From Granulicella sp. (lineage in GTDB: Bacteria; Acidobacteriota; Terriglobia; Terriglobales; Acidobacteriaceae), in assembly GCA_003133205.1 (NCBI GenBank), contig PKWK01000289.1, forward strand, positions 1-29,545: 29,545 nt of DNA. The letters are read 5' to 3'. The notes under the pieces were generated by a model, which saw nothing but the letters and a program-made list of their open reading frames with translations, ran no database searches and was not told where the DNA came from. The position numbers were made by a program, and so were the translations under genes. Below, in pieces: positions 1 to 6,999 of this stretch (the stretch's first letter is position 1; each line of letters begins with the position of its first letter).

Positions 1-1
1 G

Positions 2-1222
2 CTGGCGTGGCGGCTGTGGAAGCACGGCGATCTGGAGAAGTTCGACGTGTTTCCGTTTGTCGAGAGTGCGGCGGGCTTCCTGGTGCGCTATGCGCCGATC
101 ACGCAGCAGGAGCGCTGGGAGGAGAATGCGGGCTACTCGCCGTCGACGCTGGCGGCGGTGATCACGGCGCTGGTGTGCGCGGCGGACCTGGCGCGGGCTC
201 ACCAGGCGCCGGAGCTGGGCGGATTTCTGGAGGACTACGCAGACTGGATCGAGGCGCATCTGGACGAGTGGACGACGACCGACGATGGCGTGCTGCTGCC
301 GGAGGTGAAGCGGCACTACATGCGGATTCGGCCGCCGTGCGAGGGCGAGTCGTTTCACAATCCGAACATTCCGGAGGGGCACCTGGTGCTGACGAATCGG
401 GAGCCGGGCGAGCGCACGGACTTCGAAGCTCGCGAGATCATCGACGCCGGATTCCTGGAACTGGTCCGCTATGGGATTCGCCGCGCGGACGATCCGCTGA
501 TCGTCGATTCGCTAAAGGTGGTCGACCATGTGCTGAAGATCGAGACGCCGAACGGCGCGTGCTGGCGGCGCTACAACCACGATGGCTACGGACAGCGGAA
601 GGATGGCGGCCCGTACATGGGCTGGGGACAGGGGCGCGCGTGGCCTCTGCTGGGCGGCGAGCGCGGGCACTATGAGCTGGCGGCGGGGCGCGATCCGAAG
701 CCGTTCATTACCGCGATGGAGCAGTTCAGCTCGACCGGCGGAATGCTGCCGGAGCAGATCTGGGACCGCGAGGATTTTCCCCAGGAGGAGATGTACTTTG
801 GCGAGTCGGCCGGCGCGGCGCAGCCTCTGGTGTGGGCGCATTCGGAGTATCTGAAGCTGCTGCGGTCGGCGCTCGATGGGCAGGTGTTCGACTGCATCGC
901 GGTGGTGAAGGAGCGGTATGGAGTTGCTACCGGCAAGCGCACGTTTAAGAACAACCTGGAGATCTTTCAGACGAGCCGGCCGGTTAGGAAACTGGCGGCA
1001 GGGATGACGCTGCGCGTGGTGGATACGGTGCGATTCCGGATGCTGTACTCGACGGATAACTGGGCGACGAGTGTGACGCTGGAGTCACATCCGGTGGGGT
1101 ATGCGGGTTTCTTCGCGGATGTTGCGACGGTGGCGGGGCAGGCGGGAAGGATTGTGTTCACGTTCTACTGGCCGGGGCAGGATAAGTGGCTGGGAAGAAA
1201 CTTCGAGGTGGTGGTGGAGTGA
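2..1222 (+). CDS. Glycoside hydrolase family 15 glucoamylase, C-terminal part (5' truncated by window)
   Basis: The reading frame is open from base 2, so the gene begins outside the window. GH15 enzymes release glucose from the non-reducing ends of alpha-glucans. Two family landmarks are visible. ERWEENAGYSPST (about bases 110-148) matches the WEE motif that holds the catalytic acid Glu in fungal glucoamylase. LPEQIWDRED (about 746-775) matches the PEQ/SEQ motif that holds the catalytic base. PLVWAHSEYLKLL follows, as is usual in the family. The last ~100 residues after the (alpha/alpha)6 barrel look like a beta-rich tail with repeated aromatic residues (FTFYWPGQDKWLGRNFEV), seen in many bacterial members. 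No signal peptide can be assessed. A nearby glucokinase and pentose phosphate genes suggest the product feeds glucose catabolism. The family call is confident; the exact substrate is not. Confidence 0.88.
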   Translation: MAWRLWKHGDLEKFDVFPFVESAAGFLVRYAPITQQERWEENAGYSPSTLAAVITALVCAADLARAHQAPELGGFLEDYADWIEAHLDEWTTTDDGVLLPEVKRHYMRIRPPCEGESFHNPNIPEGHLVLTNREPGERTDFEAREIIDAGFLELVRYGIRRADDPLIVDSLKVVDHVLKIETPNGACWRRYNHDGYGQRKDGGPYMGWGQGRAWPLLGGERGHYELAAGRDPKPFITAMEQFSSTGGMLPEQIWDREDFPQEEMYFGESAGAAQPLVWAHSEYLKLLRSALDGQVFDCIAVVKERYGVATGKRTFKNNLEIFQTSRPVRKLAAGMTLRVVDTVRFRMLYSTDNWATSVTLESHPVGYAGFFADVATVAGQAGRIVFTFYWPGQDKWLGRNFEVVVE

Positions 1223-1276
1223 CGGAATGGGCGGCTGTCTCTGCCTGCTGCGTTATCATGAGGGAGAGGCACTTTT

Positions 1277-1537
1277 GTGGCGGCCACTGTAGTACAGGCG
1301 ACGGTTGACGAGCGCGTCAAGGAGGAGGCCACGGCGATCTATTCGGCCGCAGGGCTGACTCTGTCCGAGGCGTTCCGCATCATGCTGATGCGCACCGTGG
1401 CCGAGCAGGCGCTTCCGTTTGACCCACTTAATCCCAATGCCGAGACGGTGGAAGCGATGATGGCCGCCCGGCGGGGTGATGTTGTGAAGGTGGGAAGCGT
1501 GAACGACCTGCTGGCTGATCTACATGCGGACGATTAA
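1277..1537 (+). CDS. DinJ/RelB-type antitoxin
   Basis: This 86-residue protein starts at GTG, with a purine-rich ribosome binding site (GGGAGAGG) about eight bases upstream. The N-terminal half (TVDERVKEEATAIYSAAGLTL, then SEAFRIMLMRTV) matches the ribbon-helix-helix DNA-binding fold of RelB/DinJ antitoxins: a short basic strand, then two helices with LTLSEAFRIML. The C-terminal half (ETVEAMMAARRGD) is the segment that wraps the toxin. It overlaps the next gene by 14 bases, the usual arrangement of an antitoxin-first operon. Such antitoxins bind their toxin and repress their own promoter. The family call is strong. RelB versus DinJ is decided mainly by the YafQ-like partner. Confidence 0.85.
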   Translation: MAATVVQATVDERVKEEATAIYSAAGLTLSEAFRIMLMRTVAEQALPFDPLNPNAETVEAMMAARRGDVVKVGSVNDLLADLHADD

Positions 1538-1805
1538 TCGGACCAGCAGATTCAAAAAGGACTACAAACGAGAGACGAGAGGCCAGCATCGAGCGGTGCT
1601 CGATGAGCTTCTGATTGGGGTGGCCTCACTGCTGGCCGCCGACGTTCCATTGCCAGAGGCAATGCGCGATCATGCTCTGGCTGGGGAATGGAAGGATCAC
1701 CGAGATTGCCACCTGAAGCCCGATCTGGTGCTGATCCACCGGTTGCCAGATGCGGATACGCTTGAACTTGTCCGGCTCGGATCGCGTAGCGAATTAAGTC
1801 TGTAA
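1524..1805 (+). CDS. YafQ-family mRNA interferase toxin (possible active-site variant)
   Basis: This 93-residue protein starts 14 bases inside the antitoxin gene. It aligns along its whole length with E. coli YafQ (92 aa), a RelE-fold ribosome-dependent endoribonuclease. MRDHALAGEW keeps His50; DCHLKPDLVLIHRL keeps His63 and Asp67 at identical numbering. The C-terminal catalytic His87 of YafQ lies in a GTHAAL context, but here the aligned segment reads GSRSELSL, with Arg88 in the His place (codon CGT; CAT or CAC would give His). YafQ His87 is known to be needed for RNA cleavage, so this toxin may be weakened, inactive, or use another residue. The gene is otherwise intact and full length, so it is not an obvious pseudogene. 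Confidence 0.83.
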   Translation: MRTINRTSRFKKDYKRETRGQHRAVLDELLIGVASLLAADVPLPEAMRDHALAGEWKDHRDCHLKPDLVLIHRLPDADTLELVRLGSRSELSL

Positions 1806-1861
1806 CAGATTGCGCTATCCCAGCACTCGCTCCGAGGGACGCAGCCAGATTGATCACTCCC

Positions 1862-1867
1862 TATAAT
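1862..1867 (+). promoter_or_regulatory. Possible -10 hexamer for the phospholipid operon
   Basis: A perfect TATAAT lies nine bases before the preferred ATG at 1877. No convincing -35 hexamer is seen at 16-18 bp. If used, transcription would start only a few bases before the ATG, giving a nearly leaderless mRNA. This is a motif match only. Confidence 0.3.
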
Positions 1868-1876
1868 GGCGGGACG

Positions 1877-2476
1877 ATGCAACCGGAGACGACCTTGCCG
1901 CGGCGGCTGTGGCGGAATGTTCCGAACGCCATTTCGATCGCGCGGCTGTGCGCGACGTCGGTCCTGCTTGCGTCGGTTGTGCTCCATCGCGTCGAACTGT
2001 TCAGGTGGCTGCTGCTCACCTGCCTGCTGAGCGACATTCTGGACGGGCTGATCGCTCGCGCCTTTCATCTGACTTCGAAGCTCGGGGCATCTCTCGATTC
2101 CATTGCCGACGTCCTCACGATGTTGATTGGAACGCTCGGGCTGGTGGAATTTCAGCGGACCTTTGTCTCCGGGCATTACCGCGAACTGTTGCTGCTGGTC
2201 GCTTTTTATTGTGCCGAGGTAATCGCATCCTTATGGCGCTACGGCAAGCTGTCCAGCTTTCACACGCTGCTGGCTCGCGTTGCGGCGTACATGGCCGGAA
2301 TCTTTGTCATGTCGCTATTCTTCTGGGGCTATCATGGCTGGCTCTTCTATATGACCGTGATTGTGTACGTGGCGGAGTTGTCAGAAGAGATGGTGTTGAT
2401 CTACCTTCTGCCGGAATGGCGAAGCGATGTTGGCGGACTGGTTCGGGTTCTCAACGGCCGAGGAGCGAACTCTTGA
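1877..2476 (+). CDS. CDP-alcohol phosphatidyltransferase family membrane protein
   Basis: This 199-residue integral membrane protein joins an alcohol (for example glycerol-3-phosphate or inositol phosphate) to a phosphatidyl group from CDP-diacylglycerol. The full family signature D-x2-D-G-x2-A-R-x8-G-x3-D-x3-D is present at residues 53-78 (D53, D56, G57, A60, R61, G70, D74, D78). These aspartates bind metal and are catalytic. Several hydrophobic helices follow (LLLLVAFYCAEVIASLW, YMAGIFVMSLFFW, FYMTVIVYVAEL). I chose ATG at 1877 over an in-frame TTG at 1850 because the family's N-terminal NVPNAISIARL motif follows at the normal distance. Its stop overlaps the lipid kinase start, and cdsA follows, so it belongs to a phospholipid synthesis operon. 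Which alcohol it uses cannot be told from sequence. Confidence 0.88.
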   Translation: MQPETTLPRRLWRNVPNAISIARLCATSVLLASVVLHRVELFRWLLLTCLLSDILDGLIARAFHLTSKLGASLDSIADVLTMLIGTLGLVEFQRTFVSGHYRELLLLVAFYCAEVIASLWRYGKLSSFHTLLARVAAYMAGIFVMSLFFWGYHGWLFYMTVIVYVAELSEEMVLIYLLPEWRSDVGGLVRVLNGRGANS

Positions 2477-3366
2477 GCCGGCAGTGGCTCGTGATCGTCA
2501 ACCCGCTCTCGGGCGGGAACCGGAACCGTGGCCGGCTTGCGGCAATGCTGGCCGGACTGCAGCCGCCTGCGCACACGATCGTCATGACCCGCTACCCGGG
2601 ACATGCGGCCGAGCTTGCGATGGCCGCGCAGGCTCACGGGGGAGTCGCTTCGGTGGGAGGCGATGGGACGCTGTTCGAGATCCTGAGGGGAGTCGACCGC
2701 AAGCAGCAGCGGATTGCGCTGATTCCCGCGGGCCGGGGAAACTCGCTGGCGCGCGACCTCGGACTGCTGAACGGAGGCGGCCCACTTGCCGCGATGCATT
2801 GGGAGCAGACACGCTTCATCGACCTGCTGGAGGTCACGGTGACTCGCGCGGACGGCGCAGTATCGACGCACCTTTCCGCGAGCACGGTCGCGGTGGGATA
2901 TCCGGCTGCGGTGGTGCTGCTCGCACGCAAGTTGGCGCGGCTGGGGAGAATGTCGTATGCGGCTGCGGCCACGGTGGCGGCCACTCGGCCGGTGCACTTC
3001 GGCGCTTGTGTTCAGTATGGCGATGGGATTCCCCGAGACGTGCGGCTGAGCGGCTTCATCGCCAACAATACGCAGCACCTGGCGAACTTCGTGGTCTTTC
3101 GCAAGGCAAGCTACTGCGATGGGATGTTCGAAGTGATGGAGATGGACGCCGGCGTGGTGAAGCAGACCATGCACAACGTGTCGGCGCTGTCCGGAACCGG
3201 CGTGTATGAGCCTTATCCGCACACGCAGGCCACGCGCGCGAGGCTGTGGCTGGAGGCGCCGCAGACTTTGATGTTGGATGGCGAGCTGTTTCCCGATGTT
3301 GCGTCGCTCGACGTTCGCATCCTTCCGTCGGCGCTGGAGTGCAATGGACCGAAGGCCCGCGCATGA
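2473..3366 (+). CDS. Diacylglycerol kinase-family lipid kinase
   Basis: This 297-residue protein has the DAGK catalytic fold. An N-terminal NPLSGGNRNRG loop (residues 10-20) and the nucleotide-binding GGDGT (62-66) are clear. The third family motif reads IPAGRGNSLARDLG, with Arg where many members have Thr or Ser (P-x-G-T/S-x-N). C-terminal DGELFPD fits the family's metal-site region. It likely phosphorylates diacylglycerol or a related lipid at the inner membrane, giving phosphatidic acid for the CdsA encoded next. I placed the start at TTG 2473: AGGAG lies 7 bases upstream, it overlaps the previous stop as TTGA, and the protein then begins MSRQWLVIVNPLSGG, the normal family N-terminus. The upstream extension of the frame only overlaps the previous gene. 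Substrate specificity is inferred. Confidence 0.86.
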   Translation: MSRQWLVIVNPLSGGNRNRGRLAAMLAGLQPPAHTIVMTRYPGHAAELAMAAQAHGGVASVGGDGTLFEILRGVDRKQQRIALIPAGRGNSLARDLGLLNGGGPLAAMHWEQTRFIDLLEVTVTRADGAVSTHLSASTVAVGYPAAVVLLARKLARLGRMSYAAAATVAATRPVHFGACVQYGDGIPRDVRLSGFIANNTQHLANFVVFRKASYCDGMFEVMEMDAGVVKQTMHNVSALSGTGVYEPYPHTQATRARLWLEAPQTLMLDGELFPDVASLDVRILPSALECNGPKARA

Positions 3367-4112
3367 GTCGCGCGTGGCTGATTCTCTGGTCGATGTTCGC
3401 TGTCGGGGCGGTTGGGCTCTATGGCGCAAGCCGGAAGGTGGAGCCGGCGGTGCGGCGAGCGCGGCTGACGAAGTTCGTTACATATTTCTGCATTGTCAAT
3501 TTTGGGTTGCTGGGTGCGTTCGCGGGCCATGTGATCTTCAGCGGGATGATGCTGGTGGTGGCTGCGCTGGGAGTGCGCGAACTGGTTGCGGTGCTGCCGC
3601 GCGCCAGTGGCGGTCGGCGGAGCGTGGCGTGGGCGATGGGCGCAGCGTATTTGCTGATCGCAACCGGAGCGGTGCTGTTCGCATGGCGATCGCGGCCGAT
3701 GGTTGCGGCCGTAGTCTACCTGGTCGTCTGCGTATTTGATGGCTTCAGCCAGGTGACCGGGCAGTTGCTGGGGAGGCATCAACTCGCGCCCGCGCTGAGT
3801 CCCGGCAAGACGATTGAGGGGAGCGCCGGCGGCCTGTTGTTTGCCGTGGGCATGGCGTTTCTGCTGCGGCCGGTAGTGGGCTGGAGCGCGCCGCGATGCC
3901 TTGCCATAGTCTGCTTCCTCGCGGCGACGGCGCTCACCGGCGATCTGCTGGCGTCATACGTGAAGCGCAAGAGCGGCGTTAAGGATTTCGGCAAATTGTT
4001 GCCGGGTCATGGCGGCATTCTCGATCGCTTTGACAGCTTTCTGTTTGCCGCGGCGGCCTGCGCGCTCGCAGCGGAAGTGGCTCGGATGTGCGGCGGCTCG
4101 TTTCTGGAATGA
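3363..4112 (+). CDS. cdsA: Phosphatidate cytidylyltransferase
   Basis: This 249-residue polytopic membrane enzyme converts phosphatidic acid and CTP to CDP-diacylglycerol. The CdsA signature is complete near the C-terminus: S198-Y-V-K-R-K then K207-D208-F-G, P214-G-H216-G-G-I-L-D221-R-F-D224. The aspartates and histidine of this motif bind metal and substrate. Hydrophobic segments cover most of the rest. Its start overlaps the stop of the lipid kinase as ATGA, so the genes are translationally coupled. With both neighbours it makes a three-step path from diacylglycerol to a finished phospholipid. It is somewhat shorter than E. coli CdsA (285 aa). A second cdsA may exist elsewhere, since this one is not beside uppS or dxr. 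Confidence 0.9.
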   Translation: MSRAWLILWSMFAVGAVGLYGASRKVEPAVRRARLTKFVTYFCIVNFGLLGAFAGHVIFSGMMLVVAALGVRELVAVLPRASGGRRSVAWAMGAAYLLIATGAVLFAWRSRPMVAAVVYLVVCVFDGFSQVTGQLLGRHQLAPALSPGKTIEGSAGGLLFAVGMAFLLRPVVGWSAPRCLAIVCFLAATALTGDLLASYVKRKSGVKDFGKLLPGHGGILDRFDSFLFAAAACALAAEVARMCGGSFLE

Positions 4113-4205
4113 GCGGGCAAGGTGATGGGGCTTCGCAGTCGGGCGAAAGGTATTTTCGATTTCCACAGGTGTAGCGCATTTTGGTCTGCAGTGGAATGAT
4201 TGCGT

Positions 4206-4430
4206 ATGAGAGATGGCGAATACAGAAGGCTGCCGCGTGATGGAGAGAAGATCGCGCTGGCGGGGCACGCAGGTAAGTTTGAAGTCGCCACAGTGCGACG
4301 AAATCCCCATGTGGTTGACCTCCGACTGCTTCACTGTGTGCCGGAGCATATCGAGAGAAACGTTCCCTGGGACGTCCTCTCCTATCTGGACGAAGAGGAT
4401 TTTGGCCCGGTCGGTACGCCGATCGCTTAG
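4206..4430 (+). CDS. Small conserved-looking hypothetical protein, 74 aa
   Basis: I do not recognise a named family. The ORF starts at ATG 4206 (an in-frame TTG at 4200 is less likely). It encodes a soluble, charged protein without a signal peptide or membrane segment. Its composition looks like a real protein: YRRLPRDGEKIALAGHAGKF suggests a small beta-barrel domain, followed by EVATVRRNPHVVDLRLL and an acidic end with VPWDVLSYLDEEDFG. It stands alone, about 90 bases after cdsA and 280 bases before tkt, in the same direction. Overlapping minus-strand frames look worse through this stretch. It could be the last gene of the lipid operon or independently transcribed. Confidence 0.5.
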   Translation: MRDGEYRRLPRDGEKIALAGHAGKFEVATVRRNPHVVDLRLLHCVPEHIERNVPWDVLSYLDEEDFGPVGTPIA

Positions 4431-4710
4431 GGAAGCGACCGAGCACGACCAGGAATTCAAATCGGGCGTTCGTTTGCTGCTTTAGATAGTCCAAAGCGGT
4501 TTGGCGGTCTTCCTCGGTCCCAACTTCAAACCGCACTGCCACCCAGCAGCGAGCGGGGGCGACCTGGACCGGGCTCGGCTAGTACACTTATCTGGACACG
4601 AAAGAGGGCTTCTGGGAATGTCGGGCCATGGCAGGGCTGCGCGGGTTTCGCGCCAACTGGACCGGCCACGCTTTATCGGGCGTCCGAGAGATTAGGAAAA
4701 AGGGAAAAGA

Positions 4711-6702
4711 ATGAGCGATAAGCAGAACGAACTGGATCAGCTTTCTATCAATGCACTGCGCTTCCTCGCCGTGGACGGCGTGCAAAAGGCCAACTCGGGC
4801 CATCCGGGTGCGCCGCTGGCGTGCGCCCCGATCGCGTATCTGCTGTATCACAAGCTGATGAAGCACGATCCGGCGGACCCGAAGTGGATCGACCGCGACC
4901 GCTTTGTGCTGTCGAACGGGCATGCGTCGATGCTGCTGTACGGGTCGCTGCACCTGTCGGGATACGACCTGCCGATGTCGCAACTGGAGCAGTTCCGGCA
5001 GTACGGCTCGCACACGCCCGGGCATCCGGAGTACGGCGAGACGCCGGGCGTCGAGGTGACGACCGGGCCTCTGGGCCAGGGTTTCGGCATGGCAGTCGGC
5101 ATGGCCGTGGCGGAGAAGCATCTCGCAGCGGTGTACAACCGCGACATGTACCAGGTGGTCGATCATCACGTATTTGTGCTGTGCGGCGACGGCGATCTGA
5201 TGGAAGGCATCTCGCACGAGACGGCTTCGCTCGCCGGGACGCTGGGGCTGGGCAAGCTGATCGTGCTGTACGACGACAACCTGATCTCGCTCGACGGGCC
5301 GACAGAGCTTTCGTACACCGAGGACGTGACCAAGCGCTTCGAGGCCTACCACTGGCAGGTGTTGAGCGTCCCCGACGGCAATGACCTGGTGGCGATCGAA
5401 GACGCGATCAACGCGGGCAAGGCGGATACCACGCGGCCGACGCTCATCCGCGTGCGCACGGTGATCGGGTACGGCAGCCCCAAAGCAGGGACGAACAAGG
5501 TCCACGGCGAGGCGCTGGGAGTGGACGCGGTGAAGGCGACCAAGAAGAACCTGGGATGGCCCGAGGACAAGACGTTCTACGTGCCGGACGAGGCGCGCAA
5601 GAATTGGGACACCATCAAGCCGCGCGGCAAGAAGTCGCACGCGGAGTGGGACACGCACTTCGCCGAGTACAAGACGGCGTATCCGGAGCCGGCCGCGGAG
5701 TTCGAGCGCGTGATCAAGGCGCAGCTTGCGCCGGGCTGGGAGAAATCGATTCCGACGTTCCCCACCGAAAAGCCCGTAGCCACGCGCAACGCCGGACAGA
5801 TCGTGATGAACGCGATCGAGAAGGTGGTGCCGGAACTGTTTGGCGGCGCGGCCGATCTGACCGCTTCGACCAAGACGATCTTCAAGGACCAGCCCAGCTT
5901 CCACGTCGACCCGCTGGGCCGCAACGTGTTCTTCGGCGTGCGCGAGTTCGGCATGATGGCGATGGTGAACGGGATGGCCGCGCATGGTGGGCTCATCCCA
6001 TTTGGCTCGACGTTCTTCGTCTTCTCGGACTACTGCCGTCCGGCGCTTCGGCTGGGCGCGCTGATGTCCGTGCACTCGCTGTATGTGTTCACGCACGATT
6101 CGGTGGGCCTGGGCGAAGACGGCCCAACGCACCAGCCGATCGAGCACCTGATGGCGCTGCGCGCGATTCCCCAGATGACGGACTTCCGTCCCGCGGATGC
6201 GAATGAAACTGCGGCGTGCTGGAAGCTCGCGCTGGAACGGAACTCCGCGAGCTTTATGGCGCTGAGCCGGCAGGATCTGCCGGTGTTCGACGCGGCGAAG
6301 ACGTTTGCGGGCGTGCCCAAGGGCGCCTACTCGATGACGCCTGCGGTGACTGCGGCGGATGTGATTCTGATCGGCACGGGTTCCGAAGTGACGACTTGCC
6401 TCAAGGCTGCCGACGAGTTGAAGGCCGCGGGGATTACGGCGAAGGTCGTCTCGATGCCAAGCTTCAAGATCTACGACGAGCAGCCGGAGGCGTATAAGAC
6501 CGCGCTGCTGCCGGAGGCGACGCCGAAGATTTCGCTCGAAGCGGGCGCGACGATGGGCTGGTACAAGTACGTCGGCCACAACGGCGCGGTGATCGGGATC
6601 GACCGGTTCGGCGCTTCGGCTCCAGGGCCGATTGCGATGGAGAAGCTGGGAATCAGCGTGGCGAATGTTGTGGCGCACGCGAAAAAACTGGTGAAGAAGT
6701 AG
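4711..6702 (+). CDS. tkt: Transketolase
   Basis: This full-length 663-residue thiamine diphosphate enzyme moves two-carbon ketol units between sugar phosphates in the non-oxidative pentose phosphate pathway. Visible landmarks are NSGHPGAPLACAP near the N-terminus (substrate-binding His), GPLGQG, the thiamine-diphosphate motif G159-DGDLMEG ending with DDN, and the DSVGLGEDGPTHQPIEHL loop at residues 463-480. The C-terminal domain has IGTGSEV. An AGGAAAAAGGGAAA-like purine run precedes the ATG and is the likely ribosome binding site. It is the first gene of a co-directional set leading to rpiA, zwf, pgl and glk. A dispersed repeat follows the stop directly. Confidence 0.97.
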   Translation: MSDKQNELDQLSINALRFLAVDGVQKANSGHPGAPLACAPIAYLLYHKLMKHDPADPKWIDRDRFVLSNGHASMLLYGSLHLSGYDLPMSQLEQFRQYGSHTPGHPEYGETPGVEVTTGPLGQGFGMAVGMAVAEKHLAAVYNRDMYQVVDHHVFVLCGDGDLMEGISHETASLAGTLGLGKLIVLYDDNLISLDGPTELSYTEDVTKRFEAYHWQVLSVPDGNDLVAIEDAINAGKADTTRPTLIRVRTVIGYGSPKAGTNKVHGEALGVDAVKATKKNLGWPEDKTFYVPDEARKNWDTIKPRGKKSHAEWDTHFAEYKTAYPEPAAEFERVIKAQLAPGWEKSIPTFPTEKPVATRNAGQIVMNAIEKVVPELFGGAADLTASTKTIFKDQPSFHVDPLGRNVFFGVREFGMMAMVNGMAAHGGLIPFGSTFFVFSDYCRPALRLGALMSVHSLYVFTHDSVGLGEDGPTHQPIEHLMALRAIPQMTDFRPADANETAACWKLALERNSASFMALSRQDLPVFDAAKTFAGVPKGAYSMTPAVTAADVILIGTGSEVTTCLKAADELKAAGITAKVVSMPSFKIYDEQPEAYKTALLPEATPKISLEAGATMGWYKYVGHNGAVIGIDRFGASAPGPIAMEKLGISVANVVAHAKKLVKK

Positions 6703-6719
6703 GGGAGGTTCTGGAGAAA

Positions 6720-6759
6720 GCCAAAAGCAGATTCCCTTCGGGAATGACAACCAAAAGGG
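6720..6759 (+). repeat. Dispersed repeat, copy 1 (AAGCAGATTCC...GGAATGACAA type)
   Basis: The segment runs CCAAAAGCAGATTCCC, TTC, then GGGAATGACAACCAAAAGG. ATTCCC and GGGAAT form a six-base-pair stem with a TTC loop. The same flanks recur near 14387 and 17755, always in this orientation. It lies 18 bases after the tkt stop and just before the small acidic ORF. There is no T-run, so it is not a classical terminator. Confidence 0.75.
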
Positions 6760-6768
6760 GGTAGGGTG

Positions 6769-6912
6769 ATGGTCGAGACGGAACGCGAGATTTTGCGCGA
6801 AAAGGAAGAAGAGACGCTGCTCGGCGAGCGAAAGCCATTCGAGTCTTCACGGCAGGCGGAATATGAGGACAGCGTGACTCCGGCGGATGATTGGGAGTAC
6901 GAGGATTCGTAA
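6769..6912 (+). CDS. Small acidic hypothetical protein, 47 aa
   Basis: This short ORF starts at ATG, with a G-rich stretch (GGGGGTAGGG) just upstream as a possible ribosome binding site. It ends at TAA. The product has about one third Asp plus Glu (MVETEREILREKEEETLL ... ADDWEYEDS) and no hydrophobic segment; the first half could be helical. It sits between tkt and rpiA and is flanked by two different dispersed repeats, at 6720 and 6937. I know no family. Its codon pattern and sensible composition argue for a real gene, but it is short and may be chance. Confidence 0.45.
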   Translation: MVETEREILREKEEETLLGERKPFESSRQAEYEDSVTPADDWEYEDS

Positions 6913-6936
6913 CGGGATCGGTGGCGCCCCGGACGA

Positions 6937-6973
6937 AATACAGGGGTCCTTCACTGCGTTCAGGATGACGGCC
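6937..6973 (+). repeat. Dispersed repeat, second type, copy 1
   Basis: The segment contains ATACAGGGGTCCTTCACTGC then GTTCAGGATGAC. It resembles 17811-17845 (TACGGGGGTTCTTCGCTCCG then CTCAGAATGAC) and, more weakly, 14450-14500. In all three places it lies downstream of the other repeat type, so the two may travel as a pair. It ends about 27 bases before rpiA. Confidence 0.6.
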
Positions 6974-6999
6974 TCATTTGTGTTGCGAGGGATTCGGGC

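Noticed and set aside
1909..2472. N-terminal extension of the lipid kinase frame
   Set aside because: It overlaps the phosphatidyltransferase gene; the TTG at 2473 has a ribosome binding site and gives the normal family N-terminus.
4588..6750. 720-codon minus-strand ORF opposite tkt
   Set aside because: Arg/His/Leu-rich antisense shadow of a GC-rich gene; the transketolase on the plus strand is certain.
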